Shown: positions 24,385 through 37,285 of the stretch, in pieces | Layout: every line of letters begins with the position of its first letter | Position numbering within the stretch: the stretch's first letter is position 1 | Assembly: GCF_038396675.1 (NCBI RefSeq) | Contig: NC_088934.1 | Coordinates: forward strand, 7,523,501 to 7,587,500 | From: Hydra vulgaris | Taxonomy: Eukaryota > Cnidaria > Hydrozoa > Anthoathecata > Hydridae | Length of the DNA stretch: 64,000 nucleotides | Reading direction: 5' to 3' | Notes under the pieces: model-generated | What the model saw: the letters and a program-made list of their open reading frames with translations, nothing else | Told to the model about the DNA's origin: nothing | Database searches by the model: none | Translations under genes and position numbers: made by a program

Positions 24385-24920
24385 GGGGAAGACTGGGCAG
24401 GATGGTGAACATTTTGAAAGCCTTTAGTTACTGCAAAACTATCATAAAGCAATAATTCATTGTCAGTATGTTTATGATATCATAATAATTAATTGCTAGC
24501 ATGAATTCTCAGTTTGTAAGAAAAAAAATTTGATATAAAAATTAAAATAAAAAGTTCATAAATTTGTCATCTGGTCAGGAGACCGAGGCAAGATGACTTT
24601 TTTTGCTATTTCTACCTCCATTTTTGGAAAATTTAAAAAACTATTAACTACTCTAAAGTAACACAAAATAAACACGCATCAAAATACTCCTAATAAAGTT
24701 ACACCTAATGGATACATCATGAATAACCGAAACCGAGTTATTTTTTTCTAAGCGCAAAAAGTAAACTTATGCATAAAATTGTATTAATAATATTAAATAA
24801 AAACTAATTAGCCTTTTTAAATACAAGATTTAAATACAGTTTCGTTTTCACCCATTTTTAAGTTTTTTAGTTGAATCGTGCCCCCATCTTGCCCCTTTCG
24901 ACATTTTTCTCCGTTTTCCC
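24385..24920. mobile_element. nonautonomous TIR element, pogo-like termini
   Basis: TA at 24383-24384 and 24921-24922 flank the element. The left end reads GGGGAAGACTGGGCAGGATG and the right end (minus strand) GGGAAAACGGAG, with GGGGCAAGATGG further in. The CAAGATGAC phrase also appears internally near 24590. It resembles the end of the pogo element at 1846 (GGGGAGAGCGGGG). There is no coding sequence in 536 bp. Confidence 0.5.
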
Positions 24921-25007
24921 TATAGCAAGTTTAACAAAGTGTAATTTAATTTATAAATAATGTTTCTTATCATAAAAACTAAGTGTTTCTTAAAAAAAAA
25001 AAATGTC

Positions 25008-25131
<124 letters not shown>

Positions 25132-26340
25132 TTAAAGAATATTTACTATTACGAAGTACATGAATAAAAGACCTACATGACCGGGGCAAAAAGAAAACTA
25201 TAGTTGCCCCATAATATTGAGCATCCGTGGCGCAGTGGCAGCGCACTTGCCTCAGAAACAAAGGATCTGAGGTTCAAACCCCAACCTCTGGGCAAGTTTT
25301 GCGACATCGGTTAGGAAGGAGGCGTGAATTTCCTATTAAATGCTCATCCGCGGTGTTTTGTGATAAGACCATAAGGACTTCTTAAAGAACATAAATAAAA
25401 CTAAAAAAAAAAAATTAATCCCCGTAAGATACTTAAGTTAGAAAAACCGTGTATCAAAATCCAAAGATAAAATCATTTTTTAATACCATTAAAATTACTA
25501 AAAATATAATTAAATGGGAATTAACTAAAAAACCGAAACCAAAAAAAACCGGAAACAAATTGTTCCATACCTTATAATATTTATGTAATTGAACAAATAA
25601 ATAAATTATTTTAAAATATTTTTAATTTTTATCATTTTATATAATAAGCTCGCCTAGTTATTTAATGCAAAACAATTGAGGAAAAATATGTAGATAAAAA
25701 AAGGAAAAAAGGTAAAAAGTGAATGGTTACATCCACATTCACGCTCATATATGTAAGAAAATAAATAAATATAAAAACATAAAAATAAAAACTATAATTC
25801 TAACACATGCATATACATGAATTTGAAGTATACATAATATACGATTTTAAGAACTTCTTTTTTTAACTTTTTTTTTTTTTTACATCCTCAGTAATAAACC
25901 ATTTATAATTGTAAAAAAATCTTGTAACATTTCACAAGAATATCTTATTTAAACGCCTTTGAAAAGTTTAATTTATTGTCGTTTAGTAAAAAGTTTTGTT
26001 TAAGTTGCGTTTTAAATTGGTTAAGCGAGTGTCTTAAGGTTATCGTTTAAAAGTGTATTCCAAAATTTAGGTCCTTGGTTTGCTATTGAGTATTTAGTGG
26101 TTGATTAACAGGTGTTGGATTGCCTATATTATTTAAAAATTTTGTGCTTTATATATGAATAATTTTTTTACATAAAGAGTTAAATAACAACGGTGCCATT
26201 TTTTTATCAAGTTTAAACATAAATATAAGAATATGATAAAAATCCAATTTAAAAATATTTAGTACATTAAGTTTACTAAAAAGTATTTTTACTAACTTAA
26301 AGCAAGAATCTCAATCAATAGACTTGTTTACATAATATTT
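25132..26340 (-). mobile_element. LINE 3' end (C-terminus plus 3' UTR)
   Basis: On the minus strand 26160-26260 reads HILIFMFKLDKKMAPLLFNS and 26050-26100 reads KYSIANQGPKFWNTLLND, matching the C-terminal block of the LINE at 12105-12350. The 3' UTR follows down to about 25132 and includes the shared GCCCCGGTCATGTAG motif (25172-25187). A SINE sits inside the 3' UTR. Stops and shifts are present and everything upstream of the C-terminus is missing. Confidence 0.65.
25221..25415 (+). mobile_element. tRNA-derived SINE (family A), most complete copy
   Basis: A full tRNA-like head starts GCATCCGTGGCGCAGTGGC (A box) and carries a consensus-like B box, GAGGTTCAAACCCC. The family body follows (GGAAGGAGGCGTGAA, CATCCGCGGTG, GACTTCTTAAAG), then an A-rich tail. 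Transcription by RNA polymerase III from the internal promoter is expected from the family. It is inserted antisense to the LINE 3' UTR. Confidence 0.8.
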
Positions 26341-27524
26341 GCACTGAAGAATTCAAAGTTTATTTAGCGTTGTTATTATTATCAGAAATTTGGTACTAGT
26401 ATTTCAAAAATGGAGGTTTGGCGAACGACGAAATAAACTATTTTGTTTATACGTGTAAGTTACGTATTTACATATAAAATTTTAAAAAGCTTGAAATTTA
26501 TTAAAACATTTGTTTATATATTTTTTAAGGCAAATATTTTGTTAGTTTAATTTGTTATTATCTTAGATTTTGGGTTCAAGATGACACATCCTGGATGCCA
26601 CATCCTGGTGTTAAAAGATATAAAGTCAAATGCAAAGTCAAGAACTATTCACATTCAATTTTTAATAATGATTATCAGATGACACATAATTGAAATTATC
26701 ATACAGATCATATCCGAAATCATAAAGGAATACCTTATGAGAAGTATGACGCACCATGAAACCCTTTTTAAACCGATTCGGCAACCAATTCCCAATCGTG
26801 TAGCAATATAAGTTTGTTCAAAATTAATTTCAATGTCCAAGAACTTAAGCCAAGCAACATTACAAATGAAGTGGAAATGAGTATCAATGAAAATCTGTCT
26901 AAAATCTCTGAAAAAATTAAAAATGAACCGTCTGAAATTAAATGGAGATGATAAATGAGAGTGAAAACATTGATATTAATAATGATGAAATAATAGCAGT
27001 GCCTGAAATTTTGGATTTCTGTGATCAAACTCTGTTACTAGAATCCCAACCGAGTGATGTTAATTTATTGGCAAAAGAAACTACGTTGTCAGATTCGGTG
27101 GGTAAATTTGCAAAGCTGTATAAACTTTTAAATTAGTGTGATTGTTTTTAAGTGAGTGTGGTTTAAAACTAGAAGAAGTGAAAAATTTAGATTAAGACAA
27201 TTTTTGGAAAAACTTCTCATTGAAATGACAGAGCTTGCCTGCGAGGTAGAAATTTCAGCAGAGAATTTACTAGACACCATTGACCAAGCTCTTGCTAACA
27301 TTTTAACCAAAGAAAATATGATAATATAAAAACTCTTACTACAAAAAATATCTTTCTTTCGCATGGTCTTGGTCAGCGTCCAAAAATTGAAAATGATAAT
27401 CAAAGAAACGAATTGAGCTCGGGCCACATCAAATAAAACTTAATAACTATCCTATCAATAAAAATATTGACAAAAGGAAGCAAAATCGTTTTTCATCATT
27501 GAAGTACGACAATATATTATATAA

Positions 27525-28020
27525 GCTAGATGTCTAACTTGGGGGATTTTATTGGACAAAAAATGGAGCCGCTTTTTTTTGCTTATAAAATAGGCAAAAG
27601 CTGAAGCCGATGTGTGGAATCAAAGTTAAAAATGCAAGCCAAAAGTTCACAATAAATTAAAGATAATTCAAACGATTTAATAACTATAAAATATTTATAA
27701 AACTTTTTTTATGAGCTTACGTTAACTAAAATGTTTTATAATTCATAAAAATGCTTTAAAAGCGTCTATCGCTTCTCTATTTGAAACTTTTATCCCTTTT
27801 TAATCGAAAATGAATTTAGGAATCATAAATTATTATTTAACAAGAATTATAATTTCCTCTTAACACTTTTACATAAATAATAAATAGAACTTATATTTAA
27901 AATATATTTACGTCATTTTAGATAAGAAAAGTTAAATCACATTTGTTTACAAATTTAATCCGTTATTTGTAAAAAGGTCTAAGGCGGCTTCACTTTTCGG
28001 ATCAAAGTTAGACATCTAGT
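27525..28020. mobile_element. MITE inserted in hAT pseudogene
   Basis: CTAGATGTCTAACTT at 27526-27540 pairs exactly with 28005-28019. TTATATAA flanks both sides (27517-27524 and 28021-28028), which would be an 8-bp target duplication, though the word is itself palindromic. GAGCCGC/GAAGCCGCC words lie further inside each end. There is no coding sequence. Homology of the surrounding hAT resumes right after the insert. Confidence 0.7.
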
Positions 28021-29566
28021 TTATATAATATATCATTGTTGTGGTACAAAGAATACCCTCACCAAGAGTGCAACATACTTAAAGATTGCGCATTCTGCTA
28101 CTATGCTTTCTCTTTCCAAATGGACCAAGTAGAGAGAATAGTGAAGTTGTTTGGGTTCAAAACGGTATCCGCAAGTGGCATAAAATGAAGAGTCAAGGAA
28201 AAAAAAGTGAAAGAAGAAAACTGTCAGAAAATTTTTTATAAAAATCTCATAAAGCTTTATTATTAAACTATTGCAATTATTGTAATAGTGCTCAACATAT
28301 CAATCTCCTTTTGGATAAGAAAAAAGGCAAATTGTTATTAGTGAAAAAGATGAAACGGAGTCTAATTAGTGTGTTAAAAAAAATCTTATTAATTTGGCTT
28401 GATCATTGAGTTGGCAAACCTTTCGTGGAGAAGATCGGGATGAAAATGGAAATTTCACACAACTGGTATATTTTATGTCGAGAAAATATTAACTAAATCC
28501 CAAAACGACGTCATTAATTTACTTGGACAAGTTTCCGAAGTTAATCAAACATTGATTTTTCAATGGCAGATACAATTATGGCAGATACAACTCCTGATGT
28601 GTCTCTCAGAGATAGGTTAGCAATTGCTGTTAAGTACGTGTGGTACGTGGCTAATAACTGTAATATTAAACAAAGAATTATGCAGATATGCGAGATAACT
28701 GACAAAACAGGTAATGGAATTGCAAAGTTAATAATATCGACAATCAATTCCTTCAACTTGATATCAATTGTATTGTGTTTCAAGGACACGATTACGTCAA
28801 CTCTATGTCCAGAAACTTTAAAGGAGTTCATGCAAAAGTTTCAGAAAAGCTAAAACAAGTTATAACTTATATGTCAAGCTCATCAAACTAATACTTTTGT
28901 TGAACATGCGGTTAAAAGAAATAAAATGGCTTCAAATGTTTTGAAGTTCTTGAAATGTGCTACGTATTTATTTCTCCAAGTACTGAACAACTCAGCTTAC
29001 TTAATTCTAAACTTGAGTCCATTGAAAATTTAATTGAAACTTCGTAATCTATCAAAAACTAGATGGTCAGCGCGTTCAGAATCCATTTAAGCATTTTGGA
29101 TAAGTATGAAACCTATTGTTGAATTTTTTTATGAAAGAAGTCAGTCTGATTTATTTGATAAGAAAGCAAAAAATCAAGCTGTATCAGTACTTAAAAAGAT
29201 CGTGAATCCAAACTTTATCATTATGCTTAAGTTTATTAGTCAAAAACAGTTACAAATATTCTTACTGACGAGTTGTAGAAAGTTGAGTCGAACAATTTAG
29301 ATGCTAAAATAATTGTATTGTTTACGATACAATCTATTGAACGAAATAGAAAAGAAGAATTTGATGTGCATCGTGAAATTTAAAATAAGTAGCATGAAAT
29401 CAATGTGTTAAAAGTATACGAAGATCGTCATAAACGGAGAGCATTTCCGAAACGCAAGTGTTTTCAGTATCTGTTGCGAAAGTGATGAAAGAGCATTTAG
29501 CAAAATAAAAATTGTTAAAAATATTTTGCAATCTGCTATGTCAGATGCTAGATTAGGATCATTAAT

Positions 29567-29629
29567 TGTGTTGGCGTCATTAATGCCATATTTATGACGC
29601 CAACACAATAAATGTGTTGGCGTCATAAA
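29567..29629. repeat. forward-reverse-forward 17-mer
   Basis: TGTGTTGGCGTCAT occurs forward near 29568, reversed at 29594-29607 and forward again at 29613-29626. The last two form a perfect 17-bp-arm hairpin (29591-29607/29613-29629). The first copy is genuine hAT coding sequence. Confidence 0.85.
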
Positions 29630-29989
29630 AAGATTTAGTGGACAATATAGATCTTGACATGTTGGTAAAAAAGAAGTCTATTACAACACAAAGACGTATT
29701 CAAATTCAGTAATAGATTATGCTGTTTTGCATTTTATACGTTATTTTTGTTGTTGCTAGTATATTCTTTTGAAAATCTGGAAATTTCATTTGCATTGAAA
29801 AATTTATGTAATCTTTTAGAAAATATATATTTTACTTCTTTTAACGTGTTAAAGGTAATTAATTAAGAATGTAATTAAGAAAGTTTTCCAAAAAATCGTT
29901 TTTTTAAAACAAGAAAAAATTTTCTTGTTTTTTTTTGAGGATCGTTTGAATGCTTTTTTTAATTGATCTGAATAATAGTTTTTTTTAGA

Positions 29990-30190
29990 TCTTTTTAAAG
30001 TTGACACAAAAAGGCGTTTAATAGCGTTTTTGATTTAACCAATTTTGAAACTTCAGAAATTGCCTTATTATAATATTCAGATGTGAATATATCGTGGGCT
30101 TTATCAGCGTTTAGATTCAGTAACAGGTCATCCCAGTTAACACTTGATAAAAAATTATGAAAATATTTAACTGAAGAGTCGTTTATTATT
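29990..30190 (-). pseudogene. LINE pre-RT linker fragment
   Basis: The minus strand reads NDSSVKYFHNFLSSVNWDDL, then ADKAHDIF and EYYNKAISEVSKLVKSKTLL. It aligns with the linker at 14110-14230 of the LINE at 12105-14270. RT and endonuclease are absent. Confidence 0.55.
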
Positions 30191-30479
30191 CTTGCTGTTA
30201 TTTTTTTATTTTTTTTTAAATCACCATTACATTTGTGGAGTTGGAGTCACGACATATTTAGCTAAGTCGGAGTCGCTAAACAAAATCACGACTCCTACTC
30301 CAATAGTAAAACTTCTCGGTATTGCGCGTGCATGTAAAAAATATTTAAAGACTTCAAAGGACTTTTCATATATTTAACAAAAAAATTTTTTTTTAATTAT
30401 CTCGTAATATTTTTTAAAGAATTCAAAGAGTTTTTTAAAAATTTTGCTTTGGAGTTGGTGTCGTACTGAAAATTTTAAC

Positions 30480-32330
<1,851 letters not shown>

Positions 32331-32332
32331 TA

Positions 32333-32771
32333 CTTTATATACATATATATATAATATAATTAAATCAAATACGGTATCATACTATTTATTTATTTTTTAT
32401 TTTTTACGTTATATTTTGTAATATATATAAAATGATAAATAATGTATAACATGTTATATTTAGTATCATATATTTATATATCATATATTAGATTATATAT
32501 ATCATACTATATTATTATTATAATATAATATAATATATCATATTATACATATTATAAATATTAACAGTACTGTTAAGATTTATAATTTGTATAAACAAAT
32601 ATAATGAGAATAGATATATATAACATTGTAGTATTCTAGTAGAATTTTTAGCAATAGGGTACTTCTTATATTATTAAAAAATAATTTAGTACTAGATTCT
32701 AATTTAAATTAAAACTTTATTAAATATTAACTTAAACAAACAGAAATTCTGCATTAAGTTTAAACTTGACT
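32333..32771. other. very AT-rich spacer
   Basis: TATA/ATAT-rich low-complexity sequence with no gene or terminal repeats recognised. Confidence 0.6.
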
Positions 32772-32933
32772 CAGAGCCGACGACACGGGTTTAGAAGTGG
32801 AGGGGCACAATCGTCAGTTTTGAAAAAAAAGTCCTCTATATCTAGAACTTTCTATAGAAAAAAAAGGTTCTTTAGAAAAAACGTATGGAAGAGGGGGTAT
32901 GTCCCCCCGGCTCTCCCGGTGTTGTCGGTTCTG
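32772..32933. mobile_element. hAT-like MITE, 162 bp
   Basis: CAGAGCCGACGACACGGG at 32772-32789 is mirrored by CCCGGTGTTGTCGGTTCTG at 32915-32933 (two substitutions, one indel). CAG-type ends suit hAT nonautonomous elements. TTGACT on the left and TGACTTG on the right hint at a target duplication but do not align perfectly. Confidence 0.55.
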
Positions 32934-33899
32934 TGACTTGAAAGTCATAGTCAGTACCAACACTTTTGTTTATAAAATCAAAGCAAAAACTAATTTAAAA
33001 AAATTTGTCTCACAGTACATGACATATTCCCATAAAACCAAAGAAATTGTGAACCATTTTCTGCCAGTTCATAACTATTGCAGTCTAATACATGTACCTT
33101 TTGATACCTGATCTAGTTAAAATGATATTACATTTTAAACTTACTTATAAAAAAACACAGAATTCTAATGAAAAAAAAGTTAACATCTGAAACTTGGAAA
33201 AAAATCGAAACTACAGCGCAACTCAATACACTTTTAAGCAGATTGTTTTATAAAATTTCCCTTTTAACAAAATAATTTAAGAGAAAAGAATCCTCAACAA
33301 GCACTTAATAAATTACGTTACCGCTCGCAAAAATCACAAAAATCACAAAAAAAAAAAAAAAAAAAATCAAAAATCGATCTAAAAACGCGTAAACATGAAG
33401 CTTCAATCAAAGTCTCTAACAAAGTGTAGGGGAAGCTCGTATCTCTAAGGCCGGATTATTTTCAATGCCCAAATTCAAAGGCCTAGACCTGGCGAAAAAT
33501 GGTGAAAGTGATATGATCACATCAATATACTAATTACTTTGTATTAGTATAACTATATTGATTTATACTATAAAAGTTTGTCATGTAGAAGAATTTAAAA
33601 ATTAGTGGCCCTAGGTACAATAGACATTTTTTAAATTGTACCTAGGGGGGCGGTCTTTAAAAATTAGATTTAACTCCATAATAAATTGAAAATAAATATA
33701 GACACATAAAGTTGTTTAAAAGTTTATTTAATCTTAGATTGGTTTTAACAAATTTATCTTGTGTCACTTAATTTCAACACTTAAATAAATAACAAAATTG
33801 ACGAATAAGTCTACGCGTAAAATGGTAGTCCCAAAATAACCACAAGAAGTTAAAAAATTCTGCACTAATCAAAATTTAATATTTTCTTCAAGTTCTTTA
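32934..33899. other. spacer, no gene; one short inverted repeat
   Basis: CCCTAGGTACAAT at 33609-33621 pairs with 33635-33647. The GTGGCCCTAGGTAC word recurs near 36902. The poly-A run at 33348-33366 and the rest show no coding signal. Confidence 0.5.
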
Positions 33900-35629
33900 C
33901 GCACATATGGCATTAAGTACAAGAGTAATAAATCAGCGAGAATAACTAAGACCTCGTCGACGTTACTAGATAATATATTCACTAACAATTGTCATAATTG
34001 TTTCTTAAAATCGAGTATAATCAAAACCGACATAACTGATCATTACCTAATATTCTTAATTACAGATAATACAACCCTTAACCGTTCTGTCTCTAAATCA
34101 ACAATCTTAATACGACAAACCAATAAAAACTCTATATTATACTTTCGAAATCTTTTATCTGAAAAAAAACTGATTGGAATCTTATATTACAATCTCAAGA
34201 TGTGAACAATGCGTATGAATTATTTTTGGCCCAGTTTTGTATACTCTAAAATTTAGCATTTCCTGTAAAAAAAAAAGTTATAAATTCTATTTCACTTTTA
34301 AACCCACGGATGACCGAAGGTTTGTGTAAATCATCAAAGAGAAAACAAAAACTTTATGAAAAGTATTTAAAACATAAAACATATAAAAATGAATTAAATT
34401 GCAAAAAATATAAAAACATGTTTGAAAAAACAAAGAAATACGCAAAAAAAAAAAATTATTATGCAAGCTTGTTGGAAATAACACGCGGAAACACACAAAA
34501 AAACGTGGAACGTGATTAAGCAGACATTCGGTAAAAATAAATGTCCAAAAAACAATTTGCCACAAAAACTTTTAGTTGACGGGGAAATGATTTATAATAA
34601 AGAAGCCATAGTTAAAAAGCTCAACAAATTTTTTTTTGATATTGGCCCATCGTTAGCTGATAAAAATCCAAAAAACTCCTCAAACTTTGAATCTTATATG
34701 AAATCAACCAACACATCTATGAAAGAAGTAAAATTAAACATAAATGAGTTGCGAAATGCCTTCAACTGTTTAAAAAATAATAAATGCGCTGGCGTATATA
34801 AAATCAGCGTGAATGTTGTAAAAGCAGTGTTTGATATAGTTGAACCGTCACTGTTTTACATTTTTAACCTTTCACTAAAATTCGGAATTGTACCAGAGAA
34901 ATTAATTATTGATAAGATCGTACCTATTTTTAAATCTGGCGATGACACAAATATGTCTAATTATAGACCTATTTCTGTCTTACCGTGCTTCTTAAAACTG
35001 TTAGAACGAATTATGTATGATAGACTTAATAGCTATTTAATTGAGAGCAATATAATGTTTAATAAATAATTTGGGTTCAAAAAGAATCACTCAACGGATC
35101 AAGCGGTAGTCGAGCTAATAAATTATATATACAATGGGTTCAATAATGATTGCTATACATTAAGAGTTTTTATTGATTTGTCAAAAGCATTTGACACTGT
35201 TAACCATAATATTCTTATAAAAAATTAGAGCTGTATGGAATACTAAGCAACAACTTACTATGGTTTAAAAGTTACCTGTCAAGCAGAAAATGCATAGTAT
35301 ATGCAGCAACTAAAACAGAAAAACATATTATAACTTGTGGTGTTCCCCAGGGATAAATTTTAAGCCCCGCTATTATTCCTGCTCAATATGCGGTAGTGGT
35401 GTAGTGGTAGAGCGCTCGCTTCATAAACGAGAGGTTCCGAGTTCAGTCCCCACCACGTCCCTGGTAGTACCGCGCTCAACTCGTTTCTGTGCGCAGCGGC
35501 CTTGTTTGTCAAGGTTCGTATTTCGGACCTATGGAGTTGAGAGAGAGAGTTATACCACAAATAAGTAGCCTCCTCGTCTGTTGTGGCCTTCTCGGCCTTG
35601 AGGAGGTGAATTAACAAATATATATATAC

Positions 35630-35715
<86 letters not shown>

Positions 35716-36420
35716 GATTTATTTTTAGTATCTAAAATTTTTAATGTTATTTTATTTGCTGATGATTCGGATTTTTTTTATTCAAACAATAATATAAAAG
35801 ATCTGTTTAGAATATCTAACGAAGAATTATTAAAAATAAATGACTGGATTACAAATAATAAACTTTCAGTAAATGTTGGGAAAACTAAATTTATTTTATT
35901 CCACAAAAAGAACCTTTTTTTTAAATTACCTAATCTCTTCATGAATAAAATAGTTATTAAAAGAGAGTCAACGGTTAACTTTCTAGGAGTGCTTATAGTT
36001 TTTTGAAAAACATTAAAACAATAAAACTCTTCTCAACTTCTCCGCAGAACAATTTAAAAGAGAATCTAAACGATTTCTATTAGAAAATAACTTCGATTTT
36101 TCTTTTAAATTTGTACCTAAAATAATTAAACTGAAAAAAGTCATTATGACTCACTTATTTTTATTTTGATTTGTTTTTTATTTTCTTCTTATAAAAATGA
36201 AAAATAAATAGCTAAAAGAAATTATCTATATCTTATTATACGATTTACTATTTGTAACGTATTATGTTTTACTATATAATTTTCAACCTGTAAATTTTTA
36301 ACTTTTAATTTTTAATTTGTTTCATAAACTGAAGGCGACAATGTAAACGGGGCTCGGCGATAATCAATATGCGCCTTCTTCTTTCTCCGGCCATTTATTA
36401 TATATGTGTGATCTTTCTTA
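33900..36420 (+). pseudogene. CR1/Jockey-like LINE with endonuclease tail, RT and 3' UTR
   Basis: The longest LINE copy. 33935-34060 reads RITKTSSTLLDNIFTN and IIKTDITDHYLIF, the C-terminal APE endonuclease region with its catalytic DH. A linker at 34310-34560 follows, then RT at 34560-35230: FNCLKNNKCAGVYKISVNVV, VPIFKSGDD, NYRPISVLPCFLKLLERIMY and FIDLSKAFDTVNH (motif A). GVPQG is at 35340-35356. A SINE plus (TA)n (35389-35712) separates this from LFADDSDFF (motif C, 35755-35780), WITNNKLSVNVGKTKFILFH and NFLGVL. The 3' UTR to about 36420 carries the shared CGGGGCTCGGCGATAA...CTCCGG motif. Breaks: TAA at 35067 where Gln is expected, a one-base shift near 35225, a stop in place of the residue after GVPQG, and the SINE. 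Confidence 0.85.
35389..35712 (+). mobile_element. tRNA-derived SINE (family B) with (TA)n tail, nested in LINE
   Basis: The head reads GCGGTAGTGGTGTAGTGGTA (A box), CTTCATAAACGAG (anticodon-loop CAT) and CGAGTTCAGTCCCC (B box). The body ends with a CCTCCTC...GAGGAGG hairpin (35568-35606), then a TA-rich tail (35620-35712). It differs from family A. It interrupts the LINE RT between motifs B and C; LINE coding resumes at 35712 (AATGATTTATTTTTAG). A target duplication cannot be defined in the TA tail. Confidence 0.8.
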
Positions 36421-36734
36421 TTGTAAATTTTATTAAACGGCAAAGTAAAATAAAAATATTAACAAACCCCGATTGATAAGAAACTTATTGAACATCGCAT
36501 TTAGTACTTAAGTAACAAACAATATAATTTTAATAATATAAAAAGCATTTCCTCTAGGATTGTAATACAACCTAAGATACCAGCTGCAAAAACGTACTTT
36601 AAACCATCAAAAAGGGTTTTCCAATTATAAATTGACGTTGCAAAGCTCTCAGAGAATCAAATAAAAAATAAATATTTTTATAACTAATCACCTCATGGTG
36701 ATATCACCATGGTGATAATGCATTTTTTTCAGTT

Positions 36735-36858
36735 GTAGAAGTATAATATTTTACTTAAAATACTCACAAGCAATTTATTTTCATAAAAATAACTATGTGA
36801 AATCGACAAATTTGCAACAACCATACATAAACAGCATTTTCGAACTTAAGTTATTATT
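36735..36858. repeat. direct repeat, left copy
   Basis: The segment containing AATACTCACAAGCAATTTAT and AACTATGTGAAATCGACAAA is repeated at 40038-40176 at high identity. It lies about 430 bp before the minisatellite. A further shared word, TTTCTGTGCGTGG, lies downstream near 37090. Confidence 0.85.
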
Positions 36859-37285
36859 ATAAGCGTTACTTAGAACTTTATAGTTTTCAAATAAAGTGGG
36901 GTGGCCCTAGGTACTAAGAGGTCCTTGGTACACATTTTCCGTAAACATTGAACTAATAAAAATGGTTTTAAATAAACAAATTATTTCTTAATATTGATAA
37001 AACTAAACATATTTTTTTTATCTCCTTATTAAAAAACAGATACTGCTGATTGATTTACTTTTACTTGTAATTGACAATTGGCATTTCCGTTTCTGTGCGT
37101 GGTTTTTTCTTTTTCTTTGTTTTTAGAATTAAAAGCTGGGGTTTAAAGCAATATTCGTACTATTATGATTTTTTTCAAGAACAATTATGACAAAAGTATT
37201 ATCATATATAAGGCTGCCTGAATGTTTAAATACATTCATTTTTATTCTTCTTTTTATTTTATTTTAATGTCGCAATAGTTTGAAA

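Larger units (their letters stand above)
26830..29715 (+). pseudogene. ZMYM1-like (DUF4371) hAT transposase pseudogene
   Basis: Collinear, frame-broken homology to the family at 5057. An acidic N-terminal part (26830-27430) includes EMTELACEVEISAENLLDTI. LWYKEYPHQECNILKDCAFC and YYAFSFQ give the TTF finger (28040-28120). GEDRDENGNF is near 28430. DTTPDVSLRDRLAIAVKYVW at 28570-28650 contains the first catalytic Asp, and TDKTGNGIAK is near 28700. SKTRWSARSESI is near 29050. SDERAFSKIKIVKNILQSAM at 29483-29545 is the dimerisation domain. A MITE at 27525-28020 splits the N-terminal region and a small inverted triplication (29567-29629) cuts the C-terminus. Stops and shifts are many, so it is inactive. 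Confidence 0.8.

Noticed and set aside
28541..28831. 96-codon minus-strand frame
   Set aside because: Antisense of the hAT DTTPDVSLRDRL region, which is the real homology.
35389..35460. Possible functional tRNA gene (CAT anticodon)
   Set aside because: The acceptor arm is not closed and a SINE body with a TA-rich tail follows; the same logic applies to 25221, 40748 and 16866.
33609..36915. GTGGCCCTAGGTAC words 3.3 kb apart as possible LTR ends
   Set aside because: Only about 14 bp shared, with no LTR-length match, primer-binding site or polypurine tract; the interval is a LINE.
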